Shown: positions 43,682 through 54,262 of the stretch, piece by piece
Layout of the letters: each line of letters begins with the position of its first letter
Position numbering within the stretch: the stretch's first letter is position 1
DNA from: Halothermothrix orenii H 168
Lineage (GTDB): Bacteria; Bacillota; Halanaerobiia; Halanaerobiales; Halothermotrichaceae
Assembly (NCBI RefSeq): GCF_000020485.1
Contig: NC_011899.1
Location: forward strand, 893,501-957,500
DNA length: 64,000 nt
Direction: 5' to 3'
Translations under genes and position numbers: made by a program
Notes under the pieces: model-generated
The model's database searches: none
Told to the model about the DNA's origin: nothing
The model's input: the letters and a program-made list of their open reading frames with translations, nothing else

Positions 43682-45358
43682 ATGCCAAAAAAACATAATA
43701 TAAATGAAGTAAAGATGATTCCTTTAGGTGGAGTCGGGGAAATAGGTAAAAACATGATGCTTGTCGAAATGGCTGGAGAGATATTAATTATTGATGCCGG
43801 GGTCATGTTTCCTGAAGATGATTTGCTGGGAATTGACCTGGTAATCCCTGATTTTTCTTATGTAAAGGAAAATGCCAACAGGGTCAAAGGTATTGTTTTA
43901 ACCCATGGTCATGAGGATCATATCGGGGCTTTACCATACCTGTTAAAAGAAATTAATGTTCCTGTCTTTGGAACTAAATTGACCCTGGGGCTTGTTGAAG
44001 GTAAACTCAAGGAGCATAGAATAAATAAAGGGCGTAAGTTAAAAGTTGTTAACCCAGGTAGTTCAATAAATGTAGGTTCTTTTAAAGTAGATTTCATACT
44101 TGTTAACCATAGTATTGCAGATACCTGTGCTCTGGCCATTCACACACCTTTAGGACCGATTATTTATGCCAGTGATTTTAAGTTTGATCAGACACCTATC
44201 GATGGTGAAGTAGCAGACTTTCATAAACTGGCCGAACTCGGTGATAATTACCCCGGAGTACTGGCTTTGTTTGCAGATAGTACCAATGTAGAACGGGAAG
44301 GGTATACTCTTTCAGAAAAAGTAGTTGGTGGTACTATTGACGATATTTTTAGAAAGGCACGTAATAGAATTGTAGTGGCTACTTTTGCTTCCAATATTCA
44401 CCGGGTTCAGCAAATAGTAGATGCTGCCTTTAAATATAACCGTAAGATTGCTTTTACGGGACGGAGTATGATTAATAATATAGAAATTGCCAGGGAACTG
44501 GGTTATTTAATAATTCCTGAAGATATGATAGTAGATATTAGAAATATATCTAATCTCCCTGATGATAAAATTGTGCTTTTAACTACCGGTAGCCAGGGAG
44601 AGCCCATGGCAGCATTAACCAGAATGGCCAGGGGTGATCATTATCATATAAATATTAAAGATGGTGACACGGTTGTTATTTCTGCATCGGCAATACCCGG
44701 GAACGAAAAACTGGTTGGACAGACAATTAACCAGTTATTTAAAAGAGGGGCCAATGTAATTTATGAAGACATTTCAGGAGTTCATGTATCCGGACATGCC
44801 AGTCAAGAAGAATTAAAATTGATGTTAAATCTGGTAAAACCTGAATTCTTTGTTCCTGTTCATGGTGAATTCAGGCATTTACACCGACATGCTAAATTAG
44901 CAGAAGAAGTTGGCATCCCTGAGAAGAATATCTATATTGCTGATATTGGTGATGTAATTAGTTTCACCAAACGAAGGGTAAAAAAGGTCGGCGAAATAAG
45001 GGCCGGTCAGGTTCTGGTTGACGGCCTTGGTGTTGGTGATGTTGGCAACATTGTATTAAGGGATAGAAAACTTCTTTCAGAAGATGGTATTATTATTGTA
45101 GTTGTGACCATTGATAAGAAAGGGAAAATATTATCAGGTCCAGATATTATTACCCGGGGATTTGTATATATCCGTGAATCAGAAGAATTAATTGCTGAAG
45201 CAACCTCACGTGTTGAAAAAGCACTGGCTGAGTGTGAAGCGAATAATATTACTGAGTGGTCTGTATTAAAAAGTACCATTAGGGATGCATTAAATGATTA
45301 TATTTATAAAAAAATTAAACGTAATCCCATGATTCTCCCTATTATTATGCAGGTATAA
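43682..45358 (+). CDS. rnjB: ribonuclease J
   Basis: 558 residues. Metallo-beta-lactamase domain with GGVGEIGKNM, VLTHGHEDHIGALPYLL near 75-90 (HxHxDH metal site), DFKFDQTPIDGEVADF, then a beta-CASP domain (LTTGSQGEPMAAL near 300, FVPVHGEFRHLHRHA near 390). It degrades and processes RNA in Firmicutes, with 5'-exo and endo activities. The frame opens at 43613; ATG 43682 is the conserved start though its SD (GGAGGTG) is 14 bases away. Symbol from synteny with Bacillus ymfA/rnjB. Confidence 0.92.
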   Translation: MPKKHNINEVKMIPLGGVGEIGKNMMLVEMAGEILIIDAGVMFPEDDLLGIDLVIPDFSYVKENANRVKGIVLTHGHEDHIGALPYLLKEINVPVFGTKLTLGLVEGKLKEHRINKGRKLKVVNPGSSINVGSFKVDFILVNHSIADTCALAIHTPLGPIIYASDFKFDQTPIDGEVADFHKLAELGDNYPGVLALFADSTNVEREGYTLSEKVVGGTIDDIFRKARNRIVVATFASNIHRVQQIVDAAFKYNRKIAFTGRSMINNIEIARELGYLIIPEDMIVDIRNISNLPDDKIVLLTTGSQGEPMAALTRMARGDHYHINIKDGDTVVISASAIPGNEKLVGQTINQLFKRGANVIYEDISGVHVSGHASQEELKLMLNLVKPEFFVPVHGEFRHLHRHAKLAEEVGIPEKNIYIADIGDVISFTKRRVKKVGEIRAGQVLVDGLGVGDVGNIVLRDRKLLSEDGIIIVVVTIDKKGKILSGPDIITRGFVYIRESEELIAEATSRVEKALAECEANNITEWSVLKSTIRDALNDYIYKKIKRNPMILPIIMQV

Positions 45359-45392
45359 AAAATTATAAAACAGGTATAAAAAAACATTAAAA

Positions 45393-45423
45393 AAGGGGTG
45401 GGTTTTTGCCACCTCTTTTTTTT
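45393..45423 (+). terminator. terminator after rnjB
   Basis: AGGGGTGG / CCACCTCT stem (one G-T pair) with a 7-base loop, then eight T. Confidence 0.8.
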
Positions 45424-45651
45424 AATGTCCAGGAAATTATTCACAGGTGTTTTTTATGGATAATTTCAATATCAATAAATTTACCTTTTTAATGATTATA
45501 GGTGAAGGCAAATTTGTTCTTATAGAAGCATTCATCTAGAGGCATTCATCTATTTTTATTGCGGGAGGTTCATTTATTTACATAATTTTACCCTGTTAAC
45601 GTAATAATAAAATTATCACATAAAAGATTTGAATTGAAAGGAGTGGTCCAG
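45424..45651. other. gap before tepA
   Basis: No gene I can support. A 10-bp direct repeat GCATTCATCT occurs twice near 45530-45552, and a 27-codon frame starts with ATG near 45457 behind AGGTG, without known similarity. Confidence 0.3.
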
Positions 45652-46446
45652 TTGAGTAATAATGAAAAAAATCAGGGTAATAATCCTAATATAAACTACT
45701 CATCCGGTGTTAATCCCCAACCAACCAGGCAACCTAAAAGGGGAAATCCCAATAACAGGCCTGATAAAAATTTAGAACCTACTTCCCTGAAATCTCTAAA
45801 GCAACTGGGGCAAAATAATCCCCCGACAGATGTTAAAAGTGATATTCATACTATCCCCATTGTAGGCCAGATTGAAGGTCATCTCGTATTACCCCCTAAA
45901 AATAAAACAACAAAATATGAGCATATCATCCCCCAGCTGGTTGCAGTAGAAGAAAATCCAAAAATCAAGGGATTGCTGGTTATTTTAAATACGGTTGGTG
46001 GTGACATTGAAGCTGGTTTAGCTATTTCAGAGATGATTAATAGTATGACAAAACCGACTGTATCTGTTGTCCTTGGAGGTGGACACAGTATAGGGGTTCC
46101 GATTGCAGTATCAACCGACTATTCTTATATAGTTGCAACAGCCAGTATGACTATCCATCCTATTAGACTAACAGGTATGGTAATAGGAGTACCACAGACC
46201 TATGAATATCTGGATAAAATGCAGGACAGGGTTATCAGTTTTGTAACCCAGCATTCCAGGATTCTCCCCGATCATTTTCGCCAGTTAATGTTTCAAACAG
46301 GGGAACTGGTCAGGGATGTCGGTACAGTACTGGTCGGTGAAGAGGCCGTTAACCATGGTATAATCGATGAAGTTGGTGGTCTTAATAAAGCAGTCAATAA
46401 ATTACGTGAATTAATAAACAGGAGGGAAGGAGGGCTTCCCCATTGA
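45652..46446 (+). CDS. tepA: ClpP-like translocation-enhancing protease
   Basis: About 264 residues. A polar, Asn/Pro-rich N-terminal 65 residues precede a ClpP-fold domain with [35 protein letters not shown], and [22 protein letters not shown] (catalytic Ser region). It matches Bacillus TepA, linked to protein export and spore germination. TTG 45634 is in frame, but TTG 45652 is correctly spaced from AAAGGAG. The stop overlaps the ylzJ start (TTGA). Confidence 0.9.
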   Translation: MSNNEKNQGNNPNINYSSGVNPQPTRQPKRGNPNNRPDKNLEPTSLKSLKQLGQNNPPTDVKSDIHTIPIVGQIEGHLVLPPKNKTTKYEHIIPQLVAVEENPKIKGLLVILNTVGGDIEAGLAISEMINSMTKPTVSVVLGGGHSIGVPIAVSTDYSYIVATASMTIHPIRLTGMVIGVPQTYEYLDKMQDRVISFVTQHSRILPDHFRQLMFQTGELVRDVGTVLVGEEAVNHGIIDEVGGLNKAVNKLRELINRREGGLPH

Positions 46447-46673
46447 TTAATTATTCCCTATATCCGGCAGAAATGGTTTTTGAGGGATGGGACGATTTTA
46501 CCCCAGAATATCGTATATTTAAGGTTCAGGATGATTTGAGCTTAATGGTAGAAAAAATTGGAGAAGGTCGATACCGAATTGAACAGGTCATAAGTTCTGA
46601 TCCTATGGTTTTTTTGAAACAGGATTTTACCCCGGGTAATGTTATTAAACCCGGCTTGCAATTACAGTCTTAA
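46443..46673 (+). CDS. YlzJ-like protein
   Basis: 76 residues; [17 protein letters not shown] at the N-terminus is the YlzJ signature. It follows tepA with a 4-base overlap (TTGA), exactly as in Bacillus tepA-ylzJ. Function unknown. Confidence 0.85.
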   Translation: MINYSLYPAEMVFEGWDDFTPEYRIFKVQDDLSLMVEKIGEGRYRIEQVISSDPMVFLKQDFTPGNVIKPGLQLQS

Positions 46674-46692
46674 GAATGATAAAATTTAATTA

Positions 46693-47652
46693 TTGAGCAT
46701 AGTTATAGTACTGGGTGAAGTAGCTATGCTTCTCTTTCTTACCGGGCTTTTCTTTTTTTTAGCTGGCCTTGAAGGTAGTAAAAAGAGCCTGACAAAACTG
46801 GCTCTTAAAAGGGTTGAACTTCTTTTAAAAAAGCTGTCTGATAATAATTTGTTAAGTCTGTTAGTTGGGGTTGTTTCTACTGCCATTCTCCAGAGTAGCA
46901 GCGGGTTAACAGTTATAGTCATAAGTCTAATTGAATCTGGCTATCTTGCTTTAAAACCTGCTGTCCTGATTATAATGGGGGCAAATATCGGAACAACCCT
47001 GACCGTTCATTTAATATCCCTGCCAATTATAAGTTATTACTCCTGTATAATTATATCAGGTTTGGTTGTTGCAATTATAGGTCTTTTTGTTAATAAAAAA
47101 GTTTTCTTTGGAGGATTATCCCTGTTTTGTTTTGGAACTGCTTTTGCCGGTTTGCATTTAATGACAGCATCTTTTGATCTGGCTTCATCCAGGAATATAA
47201 TCTATAATTTACTGGCTTTTAGCCGCGGAAATTATCTAAAAGGAATATTGCTGGGAGCTCTTGCTACTGGAATTGTACAGAGTAGTAGTGTTATTACTGC
47301 AATTACTGTCAGTCTGGCCCGGGTTAATTTGATTAATCTTTCAGATGCAATAGCTGTAACTCTGGGAAGTAATATTGGAACCTGTATAACTGGTTTTCTG
47401 GCCAGTATAAATGCGTCTATTTTCTCAAAACGGCTCGCCTGGGGACATCTGCTCTTTAACTTTATTGGGGTTTTAGTTTTATTACCGGTTATTAAACCCT
47501 TTATTTTTTTGCTTGATAGTACAAATACCTCCCTGGCCAGACAGGTTGCCAATGCCCATACACTATTTAATATATATAATTTGATTATTTTTTTGCCTTT
47601 TTTAAATACTTTTATAAGTGTGTTGAGGAGGGGATTAAATGGAGATATTTAA
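46693..47652 (+). CDS. Na/Pi-cotransporter-like membrane protein
   Basis: A 319-residue membrane protein with two repeats, each with the QSSS motif of the Na/Pi cotransporter II family: LQSSSGLTVIVISL near 58 and VQSSSVITAITVSL near 197. GANIGTTLTVHLI and GSNIGTCITGFLA follow in each half. It lacks the C-terminal PhoU-like domain of larger relatives. It moves phosphate or another anion with sodium; substrate not proven. The start could be TTG 46693 or ATG 46726. Confidence 0.8.
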   Translation: MSIVIVLGEVAMLLFLTGLFFFLAGLEGSKKSLTKLALKRVELLLKKLSDNNLLSLLVGVVSTAILQSSSGLTVIVISLIESGYLALKPAVLIIMGANIGTTLTVHLISLPIISYYSCIIISGLVVAIIGLFVNKKVFFGGLSLFCFGTAFAGLHLMTASFDLASSRNIIYNLLAFSRGNYLKGILLGALATGIVQSSSVITAITVSLARVNLINLSDAIAVTLGSNIGTCITGFLASINASIFSKRLAWGHLLFNFIGVLVLLPVIKPFIFLLDSTNTSLARQVANAHTLFNIYNLIIFLPFLNTFISVLRRGLNGDI

Positions 47653-48418
47653 AGTAATATTTTTAGGAATTATTCAGGGATTAACTGAATTTTTACCAAT
47701 CAGCAGTTCCGGTCATCTGGTCCTTTTTCAGGAACTACTGGGGATTAATACTGACCAGATTACACTGGATGTATTTCTTCACTTTGGCACAGTGATCCCG
47801 GTTTTGATTATTTTCTGGGATGATGTCCGGGATATTATTTTTTTTAAGAAGGAAAAAAGATGGCTTACAATTCTTATTCTGGTTGGTATTATCCCTACAG
47901 GAATAATCGGTATCCTGTTTGAAGATTTTTTTGCTAACCTTTTTAGTTCTGTCAAAACAGTAGGATTTATGCTATTAGTAACAGGGTTTCTTCTATATTT
48001 AAGTGAAAAATTAAGTAACTATAATAAGGAACTAAAAGAAATGCAGTACCATAACGCCCTTATTGTAGGTGTAGCCCAGGGAATGGCTATAATACCTGGT
48101 ATATCAAGATCCGGTAGCACAATAGTTGCTTCTTTATTACAGGGATTTGATAGAGATGCAGCTGCCCGTTATTCTTTTCTATTATCAGCACCGGTTATTT
48201 TTGGAGCCGGGCTTGTTGAGCTTAAAGATGCTCTTTCAACTGGACTGGAACAGTTAACCTGGTTGAGTATTATTATCGGGACTATTTTTGCTGCCTTATC
48301 TGGCTATTTTGCCATTAAGTATTTACTTTATATATTGCGGAAAGGAAAGTTGACTGTTTTTGCTTATTACTGCTGGATTGTTGGAATTATGATAATAATA
48401 TTAGCAGGAATATTTTAG
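47639..48418 (+). CDS. uppP: undecaprenyl-diphosphatase (BacA/UppP)
   Basis: 259 residues and about eight helices. LTEFLPISSSGHLV near residue 13 and GISRSGSTIVASLLQGFDR near 155 are the two catalytic motifs. It recycles the lipid carrier of peptidoglycan synthesis by removing a phosphate from undecaprenyl diphosphate; overexpression gives bacitracin resistance in other bacteria. It overlaps the transporter gene by 14 bases. SD GAGGAGGGG. Confidence 0.95.
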   Translation: MEIFKVIFLGIIQGLTEFLPISSSGHLVLFQELLGINTDQITLDVFLHFGTVIPVLIIFWDDVRDIIFFKKEKRWLTILILVGIIPTGIIGILFEDFFANLFSSVKTVGFMLLVTGFLLYLSEKLSNYNKELKEMQYHNALIVGVAQGMAIIPGISRSGSTIVASLLQGFDRDAAARYSFLLSAPVIFGAGLVELKDALSTGLEQLTWLSIIIGTIFAALSGYFAIKYLLYILRKGKLTVFAYYCWIVGIMIIILAGIF

Positions 48419-48453
48419 AAAATGGAGAATTTAGTAATGGGAGGTGAAGGTAG

Positions 48454-50730
48454 ATGACCAGGGAGTTAAACAATGAGAAACCTATTAAAGATGAAGATAA
48501 AAATAATGTTAGTGAAAATAAAGTTGAAGATAAATCACCTGATGAGGAAATCAGAGAAAAGCGCAAAAATGAAATTCTGGGGATATTGATCACAGCCTTA
48601 GGAGTATTAAGTGGATTGAGTATCTTTACCGGTACTACTGGTGTGGTCGGGACTGTTCTGGCTGATTTTTACCGTAATTCAACAGGGATAGGCTCTTATT
48701 TAATACCCTGTTTGTTAATAGTATGGGGTATAACCCTTATAAGACTGAAATCACTGGCTTTAAATAGCAGGATTGGTGGGTTTCTTTTAACATACATTAT
48801 TTCTCTGGGAATTATCCATAATTACCTGTATGGCAACTTTCCCCTTGAATATGCAAAAATGGGAGAAGGAGGAGGTTGGATAGGTGGTGGCTTAACATGG
48901 GTTTGTAATACCCTTTTTGGCTACATCGGAGCTTATGTAATATTAACAGCCTTTTTATTAATAGGAATCCTGTTATGGGCTGATGTTTTACTGGTTTCAA
49001 TATTGGACAGGCTTAAGTTTTTGATAAGAAAACCATGGGAGAAAATAAGAAATATATTAAAAAGAAAAAGGGTTAATGAAGTTGACGGAAATGAATTAGA
49101 TGATAATGAATTTGAACAGGATGCCTTTGATAGTTTTATAGAAGAAGAGATTTACCCTGATGAAGATACTTTACCTGAAGAAGACATGTTAGCTTCTGAA
49201 GTAGATAAAGATAACAGAGGTAAATTAGACGTAAATGTAGATGAAAAAAGTGATACTACAGAAGAGGACAGGGCAAAAAAGGGTAATGGTTCTAATTCTT
49301 CTTCGTCTAAAAGTCATGTTTATAAATTGCCGGGGATAAATTTATTAAAAAAGAGTAATAAAAAAAGAAATAAACCCGGAAATAAATCCGATCTTCTGGA
49401 AGAAACCCTTGAAAGTTTTGGTGTTAAGGCAAAAGTACTGGGGGTTAACCATGGACCAACCATAACCAGGTATGAAGTCCAGCCTGCCTCCGGAGTTAAG
49501 GTCAGCAAGATAGTGGGTCTGGCCAATGATATAGCCCTGGCTCTGGCTGCCCCTGATGTCAGAATAGAAGCACCGATTCCCGGTAAATCTGCAGTTGGTA
49601 TTGAAGTACCACATATGAGTAACAAACTGGTACGGCTCCGTGATATTATCAATACCAGGAAATTTAAAAATTCTAAAAGCAAACTTTCCCTGGCTCTGGG
49701 AATGGGAATAGATGGACAGCCTATTATTACTGACCTCTCCAGGATGCCTCACCTTCTGGTAGCCGGGGCTACTGGTTCTGGAAAAAGTGTCTGTATGAAT
49801 ACTATTATTACCAGTATTCTTTTTAAGGCAACACCTGATGAGGTTAAATTAATGTTAATAGACCCTAAAAAGGTTGAATTAAGTATTTATAAGGACTTAC
49901 CCCATCTATTTGCCCCTGTAGTTACTGATCCCAGGAAGGCGGCCAGTGTTTTAAAACTGGTTATTGAAGAAATGGAAAGAAGATATGAGTTATTTTCACA
50001 AAGTGGAACCAGGGGAATAACATCTTACAATAAAACAGTTGCCCCCGGAGAAAAATTACCTTATATTGTTGTGGTAATAGATGAGTTATCAGATTTAATG
50101 ATGGTTTCTGCCAGGGAAGTGGAAGATAATATCTGTCGCCTCGCCCAGATGGCAAGGGCAGCCGGTATTCACCTGGTTATTGCTACTCAACGTCCCTCGG
50201 TTGATGTTATAACCGGTCTAATAAAGGCCAATATACCCAGTAGAATATCATTTGCTGTTTCTTCCCAGACTGATTCCAGAACTATACTCGATATGGGAGG
50301 GGCAGAAAAGTTGCTGGGCAAAGGTGATATGCTGTTCGCACCTGCTGGTTCCCAGAAACCTCAGAGAATTCAGGGGGCTTTTATAGATAATGATGAAATC
50401 AGGCGGGTAGTTAGTTATGTTAAAAACCAGGCTGATCCTGACTATAAAGTAGAACTTGATGATATTAAAGAAGTACAATTATCTGTAAATGATGAAAAGG
50501 ATGAGTTATATGAAGAAGCAGTAAGGTTGGTTGTAAAATACCGGGCTTCTATTTCTATGCTCCAGCGAAAATTACACATTGGACATTCCCGGGCAGCCCG
50601 TCTTATTGATATGATGGAAGAAGATGGTATAGTCGGTCCTTATGCCGGTAGCAAGCCCAGGGAAGTTCTAATTAATGAAGATGACCTTGAGGAAATACTT
50701 AACAATGGTCAAACAGATGACAAGTCTTGA
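48454..50730 (+). CDS. spoIIIE: FtsK/SpoIIIE DNA translocase
   Basis: 758 residues: an N-terminal cytoplasmic leader, four membrane helices (about 45-185), a charged linker (about 200-300, KR and DE rich) and the FtsK motor with GATGSGKSVCMN (Walker A, about residue 436), VVVIDELSDLMMV (Walker B) and ATQRPSVDVITGLIKANIP. The C-terminal gamma winged helix (HIGHSRAARLIDMMEEDGIV) reads KOPS/SRS. It pumps chromosomal DNA across the division or spore septum. Which of the two roles applies is not readable; synteny suggests spoIIIE. Confidence 0.94.
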   Translation: MTRELNNEKPIKDEDKNNVSENKVEDKSPDEEIREKRKNEILGILITALGVLSGLSIFTGTTGVVGTVLADFYRNSTGIGSYLIPCLLIVWGITLIRLKSLALNSRIGGFLLTYIISLGIIHNYLYGNFPLEYAKMGEGGGWIGGGLTWVCNTLFGYIGAYVILTAFLLIGILLWADVLLVSILDRLKFLIRKPWEKIRNILKRKRVNEVDGNELDDNEFEQDAFDSFIEEEIYPDEDTLPEEDMLASEVDKDNRGKLDVNVDEKSDTTEEDRAKKGNGSNSSSSKSHVYKLPGINLLKKSNKKRNKPGNKSDLLEETLESFGVKAKVLGVNHGPTITRYEVQPASGVKVSKIVGLANDIALALAAPDVRIEAPIPGKSAVGIEVPHMSNKLVRLRDIINTRKFKNSKSKLSLALGMGIDGQPIITDLSRMPHLLVAGATGSGKSVCMNTIITSILFKATPDEVKLMLIDPKKVELSIYKDLPHLFAPVVTDPRKAASVLKLVIEEMERRYELFSQSGTRGITSYNKTVAPGEKLPYIVVVIDELSDLMMVSAREVEDNICRLAQMARAAGIHLVIATQRPSVDVITGLIKANIPSRISFAVSSQTDSRTILDMGGAEKLLGKGDMLFAPAGSQKPQRIQGAFIDNDEIRRVVSYVKNQADPDYKVELDDIKEVQLSVNDEKDELYEEAVRLVVKYRASISMLQRKLHIGHSRAARLIDMMEEDGIVGPYAGSKPREVLINEDDLEEILNNGQTDDKS

Positions 50731-50834
50731 CAAAAAACTGGGGTTATGGTATTGTAAAGGTATGATGTCTGACAGGTAAGACTTTTAAAAAATTTCTAAT
50801 AACTAATATAATTAACCAGGAAGGGAGTGGTTAT

Positions 50835-51569
50835 TTGGACTTAATAAAACAGGACAGCCGCCCCCTTTATTTGCGTGTTAAAGAATATATTGAAAATAAA
50901 ATTAAAAAAGAAATATATAAACCAGGGGATCGTCTGCCATCAGAAACAGCTTTATCTAATGAACTGGGGGTTAGTAGAGCTACTTTAAGGGAAGCTTTAA
51001 GGGTCCTGGAAGAGGAAGGAAAGATCGTAAAACATCAGGGAATTGGAACATTTGTAAACCAACAAACTCCCAGATTCTTAAAGGGGATTGAGGAATTAGT
51101 AAGTGTTACCAAGACCATTGAAAACGCCGGTTACACTCCAGGCTCAAAGGTTTTAAGGTTAGAAGAAATATACCCGGATGACAAATTATCTAAAAAAATG
51201 AGACTGGATTCTTCCCATAAAATATTAAAAATCGAAAGAATACGTACTGCCGACAATCAACCGGTAGTATACTGCCTTGATCATTTAGGATTAAAATATC
51301 TAGAAAATGGTATCAGTAAAAGGGATTTTCAGGGTTCTTTATTTAAATTACTGGAAAATAAATATGGAATTTTTATAAAATACGCCCTGACCCATATTGT
51401 GCCATATATTACCGACAAAAGTCTGGCTGAAAAACTGGATATTAAAGAAAAAAGCCCGTTACTATTGTTAGAACAGTATCATTATGATACTGATGAACGG
51501 ATGATATTGTTTTCCCAGAATTATTTCAGATCTGACCAGTTTCAATTTAAAGTATTAAGAAAGCGTTAA
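50835..51569 (+). CDS. GntR-family regulator (UTRA type)
   Basis: A 244-residue repressor. Winged helix near residues 10-70 (PGDRLPSETALSNELGVSRA, LREALRVLEEEGKIVKHQG) and a C-terminal UTRA ligand-binding domain. TTG start at 50835 with AAGGGAG. Bacillus has ymfC, also GntR, at the same place. It may control the nucleoside-type ABC operon that follows at once (51623), based only on position. Confidence 0.88.
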   Translation: MDLIKQDSRPLYLRVKEYIENKIKKEIYKPGDRLPSETALSNELGVSRATLREALRVLEEEGKIVKHQGIGTFVNQQTPRFLKGIEELVSVTKTIENAGYTPGSKVLRLEEIYPDDKLSKKMRLDSSHKILKIERIRTADNQPVVYCLDHLGLKYLENGISKRDFQGSLFKLLENKYGIFIKYALTHIVPYITDKSLAEKLDIKEKSPLLLLEQYHYDTDERMILFSQNYFRSDQFQFKVLRKR

Positions 51570-51622
51570 GTTTTTAGGAAAACGTTAAAGAGAAAAACTT
51601 TTTAGAGGGGAGGACTTATTTT

Positions 51623-53164
51623 ATGAATAATGGTGACCCGGTCATCCAGATGAACGGTATAACTAAAAGGTTTCCTGGAGTTGTAGCCAATGATAAAGTT
51701 GATTTCGAATTAAAAAAAGGCGAAATTCACGCCCTACTGGGGGAAAACGGGGCAGGGAAGACAACTTTGATGAAATGTCTTTATGGTTTATATCAGCCAG
51801 ATGAAGGAGATATATTTATTAATGGTAAAAAGGTTTCTATTTCTGACCCCAATGATGCTATTAACCTGGGAATTGGAATGGTTCATCAACATTTTATGCT
51901 GGTTCCTCCGTTTACTGTTGCTGAAAATATTGTCCTCGGGAGTGAACCGGTTAGAAATTATCAGCTTGACTACGAAAAAGCAGTTAAAGATGTAAAGCAG
52001 TTGTCAAAACGGTATAAACTAAACGTTGACCCTGAGGCAAAAGTTCAGGATATAAGTGTCGGTATGCAACAGAGGGTAGAGATTCTTAAAGCCCTTTATA
52101 GAGGGGCGGATATTTTAATCCTTGATGAACCAACAGCTGTTCTGACTCCGCAGGAAGTTGATGAATTAATTGATATTATGAGGAGCCTAACAGAAGAAGG
52201 AAAATCTATAATATTTATCACCCATAAATTAAAGGAAGTAAAGGCAATAGCTGACAGGGTAACGGTTATTCGCAGGGGAAAATTAATAAATACTGTTGAA
52301 GCTGATTCTGCGACCTCAGAAGACCTTGCCAAAATGATGGTTGGCAGGGAAGTACTTTTAAGGGTAGAGAAAGAAAAAGCAAACCCCGGTGAAGTTATCC
52401 TGGAAGTAAGTAATATAAAAGCCAGAAATGACAGAGGATTAATGGCCCTTAACGGGACAAGTTTTTCTGTACGCAGGGGAGAAATTCTGGGAATTGCCGG
52501 TGTAGAGGGTAATGGCCAATCTGAACTGGCCGAAGTATTAACCGGGTTAAGAGAGATTGAAGATGGAGAGATATATCTTAAAGGTAAAAATATAGCAAGC
52601 TATTCTACCCGTCAAATTATTGAAGCAGGAGTTTCTTATATTCCTGAAGATAGGCAGAAGAGAGGGCTTGTCTTAGATTTTGCTTTATATGAAAACCTCA
52701 TCCTCGGAAATCACTATAGAGCTCCTTATAGTAATGGTCTTAATATGAATTATAACAAAATACGAAAAGAAGTTAGAAATCTAATTAAGGATTTTGACAT
52801 ACGGACTCCAGATGAAGATGTCAAGGCCAAATCATTATCAGGTGGTAACCAGCAAAAAGTAATAATTGCCCGGGAATTTAATAGAGAACATGATTTATTA
52901 ATTGCAGCTCAGCCGACCCGTGGGGTAGATGTTGGAGCTATTGAATTTATTCATAAACAGATTATAGAACAACGTGATTCTGGAAAAGCCGTCCTCCTTA
53001 TATCACTGGAGCTTGACGAGATTCTTTCCTTAAGTGATAGAATTGCGGTTATATATGAGGGAGAAATAGTTGATATTCTTGATCCTGATGAAGCTACAGA
53101 AGAAAAACTGGGTATGCTTATGGCCGGTGCAACTACTAACAATGCCGTGGAAGGGGGAGTGTAA
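51623..53164 (+). CDS. nucleoside-type ABC transporter ATPase (NupO-like)
   Basis: 513 residues with two fused nucleotide-binding domains. The first is complete: GENGAGKTTLMK near 37, ISVGMQQRVEIL and ILILDEPTAVL. The second has a degenerate GVEGNGQSELAEVLTG and a good LSGGNQQKVIIARE signature. This is the YufO/NupO (BmpA-associated) type that imports nucleosides. Next genes are its two permeases. No BmpA-type binding lipoprotein gene is in the operon. Confidence 0.9.
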   Translation: MNNGDPVIQMNGITKRFPGVVANDKVDFELKKGEIHALLGENGAGKTTLMKCLYGLYQPDEGDIFINGKKVSISDPNDAINLGIGMVHQHFMLVPPFTVAENIVLGSEPVRNYQLDYEKAVKDVKQLSKRYKLNVDPEAKVQDISVGMQQRVEILKALYRGADILILDEPTAVLTPQEVDELIDIMRSLTEEGKSIIFITHKLKEVKAIADRVTVIRRGKLINTVEADSATSEDLAKMMVGREVLLRVEKEKANPGEVILEVSNIKARNDRGLMALNGTSFSVRRGEILGIAGVEGNGQSELAEVLTGLREIEDGEIYLKGKNIASYSTRQIIEAGVSYIPEDRQKRGLVLDFALYENLILGNHYRAPYSNGLNMNYNKIRKEVRNLIKDFDIRTPDEDVKAKSLSGGNQQKVIIAREFNREHDLLIAAQPTRGVDVGAIEFIHKQIIEQRDSGKAVLLISLELDEILSLSDRIAVIYEGEIVDILDPDEATEEKLGMLMAGATTNNAVEGGV

Positions 53165-54262
53165 GTGTTAGGTACTGATAAAAGAGTTAATAAAGTTAAA
53201 TCTGATAAAACTGGTTCTCAGGAGTATTTTAATAACCTGATTTTTCCGGTTATAGCTGTAATATTTGGACTGGTGGCCGGGGGAATATTTATGGTTATCA
53301 TCGGTAAAAATCCCTTTAAAGCTTATCAGGTTTTAATAAATAGTTCATTTGGTAGTCTCAGGGGTTTTTCAGAAATGCTTGTAAATACTACTCCGTTAAT
53401 ATTTACGGGTCTTTCAGTGGCTTTTGCTTTTAGAACTGGACTATTTAATATTGGTGGGGAGGGGCAATTTTTGGTTGCTTATACAGCAACGGCCTGGGTC
53501 GGTTATGCCCTGAGTTTGCCATGGTTTATCCATGTACCCCTGGCTCTTATTGCAGGAATTATTGCGGGTGGACTCTGGGGAGGTATTGCCGGTTATTTAA
53601 AAGCAAAAATGGGTGTTCATGAAGTTATAACTACCATCATGTTAAATTATATTGGATTTCATTATGTGGGGTTTTTATTGGGTAAGAAATTAAAGGATCC
53701 TTCGGTTGCTTTGCCGGCAACACCGGTTATTAAAGAAACAGCTCAGTTACACAAACTCCTTCCTCCCAGATTAAACACCAGTATTTTACTGGCCCTTATT
53801 GCGGCAGTTTTAGTGTATTATATTTTGTGGAAAACAACTATAGGTTATGAAATTCGTGCAGTGGGGTTAAACCCTGAAGCCTCACGTTATGGAGGAATTA
53901 ACGTCGGTAAAAGTATGGTTCTGGCTATGTTTATAAGTGGTGCTCTGGCCGGGCTGGCCGGCTCTACCCAGGTAATGGGTCTGGAACCCAGAGCTTATCA
54001 ACCTTTCGGGTTTTTGGGTTATGGATTTACCGGTATTGCAGTAGCCCTGTTAGGTAAGAACCATCCAGCTGGTGTTGTCCTGGGAGCACTCTTATTTGGT
54101 GTATTGGCCCGCGGTTCTAATCAGATGCAAAGCCTGGCCGGTGTTCCCAAAGAAGTAATCGAAGTTATCCAGGCTATTATAATACTGTTCGTTGCGGCAG
54201 AATATGCTTTTAAATTACTGGCCCAGAAAACCAGTCAAAAAGGAGTGGGTGCCGGTGACTAG
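53165..54262 (+). CDS. nucleoside-type ABC permease (NupP-like)
   Basis: A 365-residue permease with about nine helices. GLSVAFAFRTGLFNIGGEGQ near 85 and GLNPEASRYGGINVGKS with ISGALAGLAGSTQVMG are typical of the simple-sugar/nucleoside branch (BPD_transp_2). GTG start directly after the ATPase stop; it overlaps the next permease by 8 bases. Confidence 0.88.
   Translation: MLGTDKRVNKVKSDKTGSQEYFNNLIFPVIAVIFGLVAGGIFMVIIGKNPFKAYQVLINSSFGSLRGFSEMLVNTTPLIFTGLSVAFAFRTGLFNIGGEGQFLVAYTATAWVGYALSLPWFIHVPLALIAGIIAGGLWGGIAGYLKAKMGVHEVITTIMLNYIGFHYVGFLLGKKLKDPSVALPATPVIKETAQLHKLLPPRLNTSILLALIAAVLVYYILWKTTIGYEIRAVGLNPEASRYGGINVGKSMVLAMFISGALAGLAGSTQVMGLEPRAYQPFGFLGYGFTGIAVALLGKNHPAGVVLGALLFGVLARGSNQMQSLAGVPKEVIEVIQAIIILFVAAEYAFKLLAQKTSQKGVGAGD

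Noticed and set aside
45457..45540. 27-codon frame before tepA
   Set aside because: Weak SD, no recognisable pattern and no paralogue in the window; too little support to call a gene.
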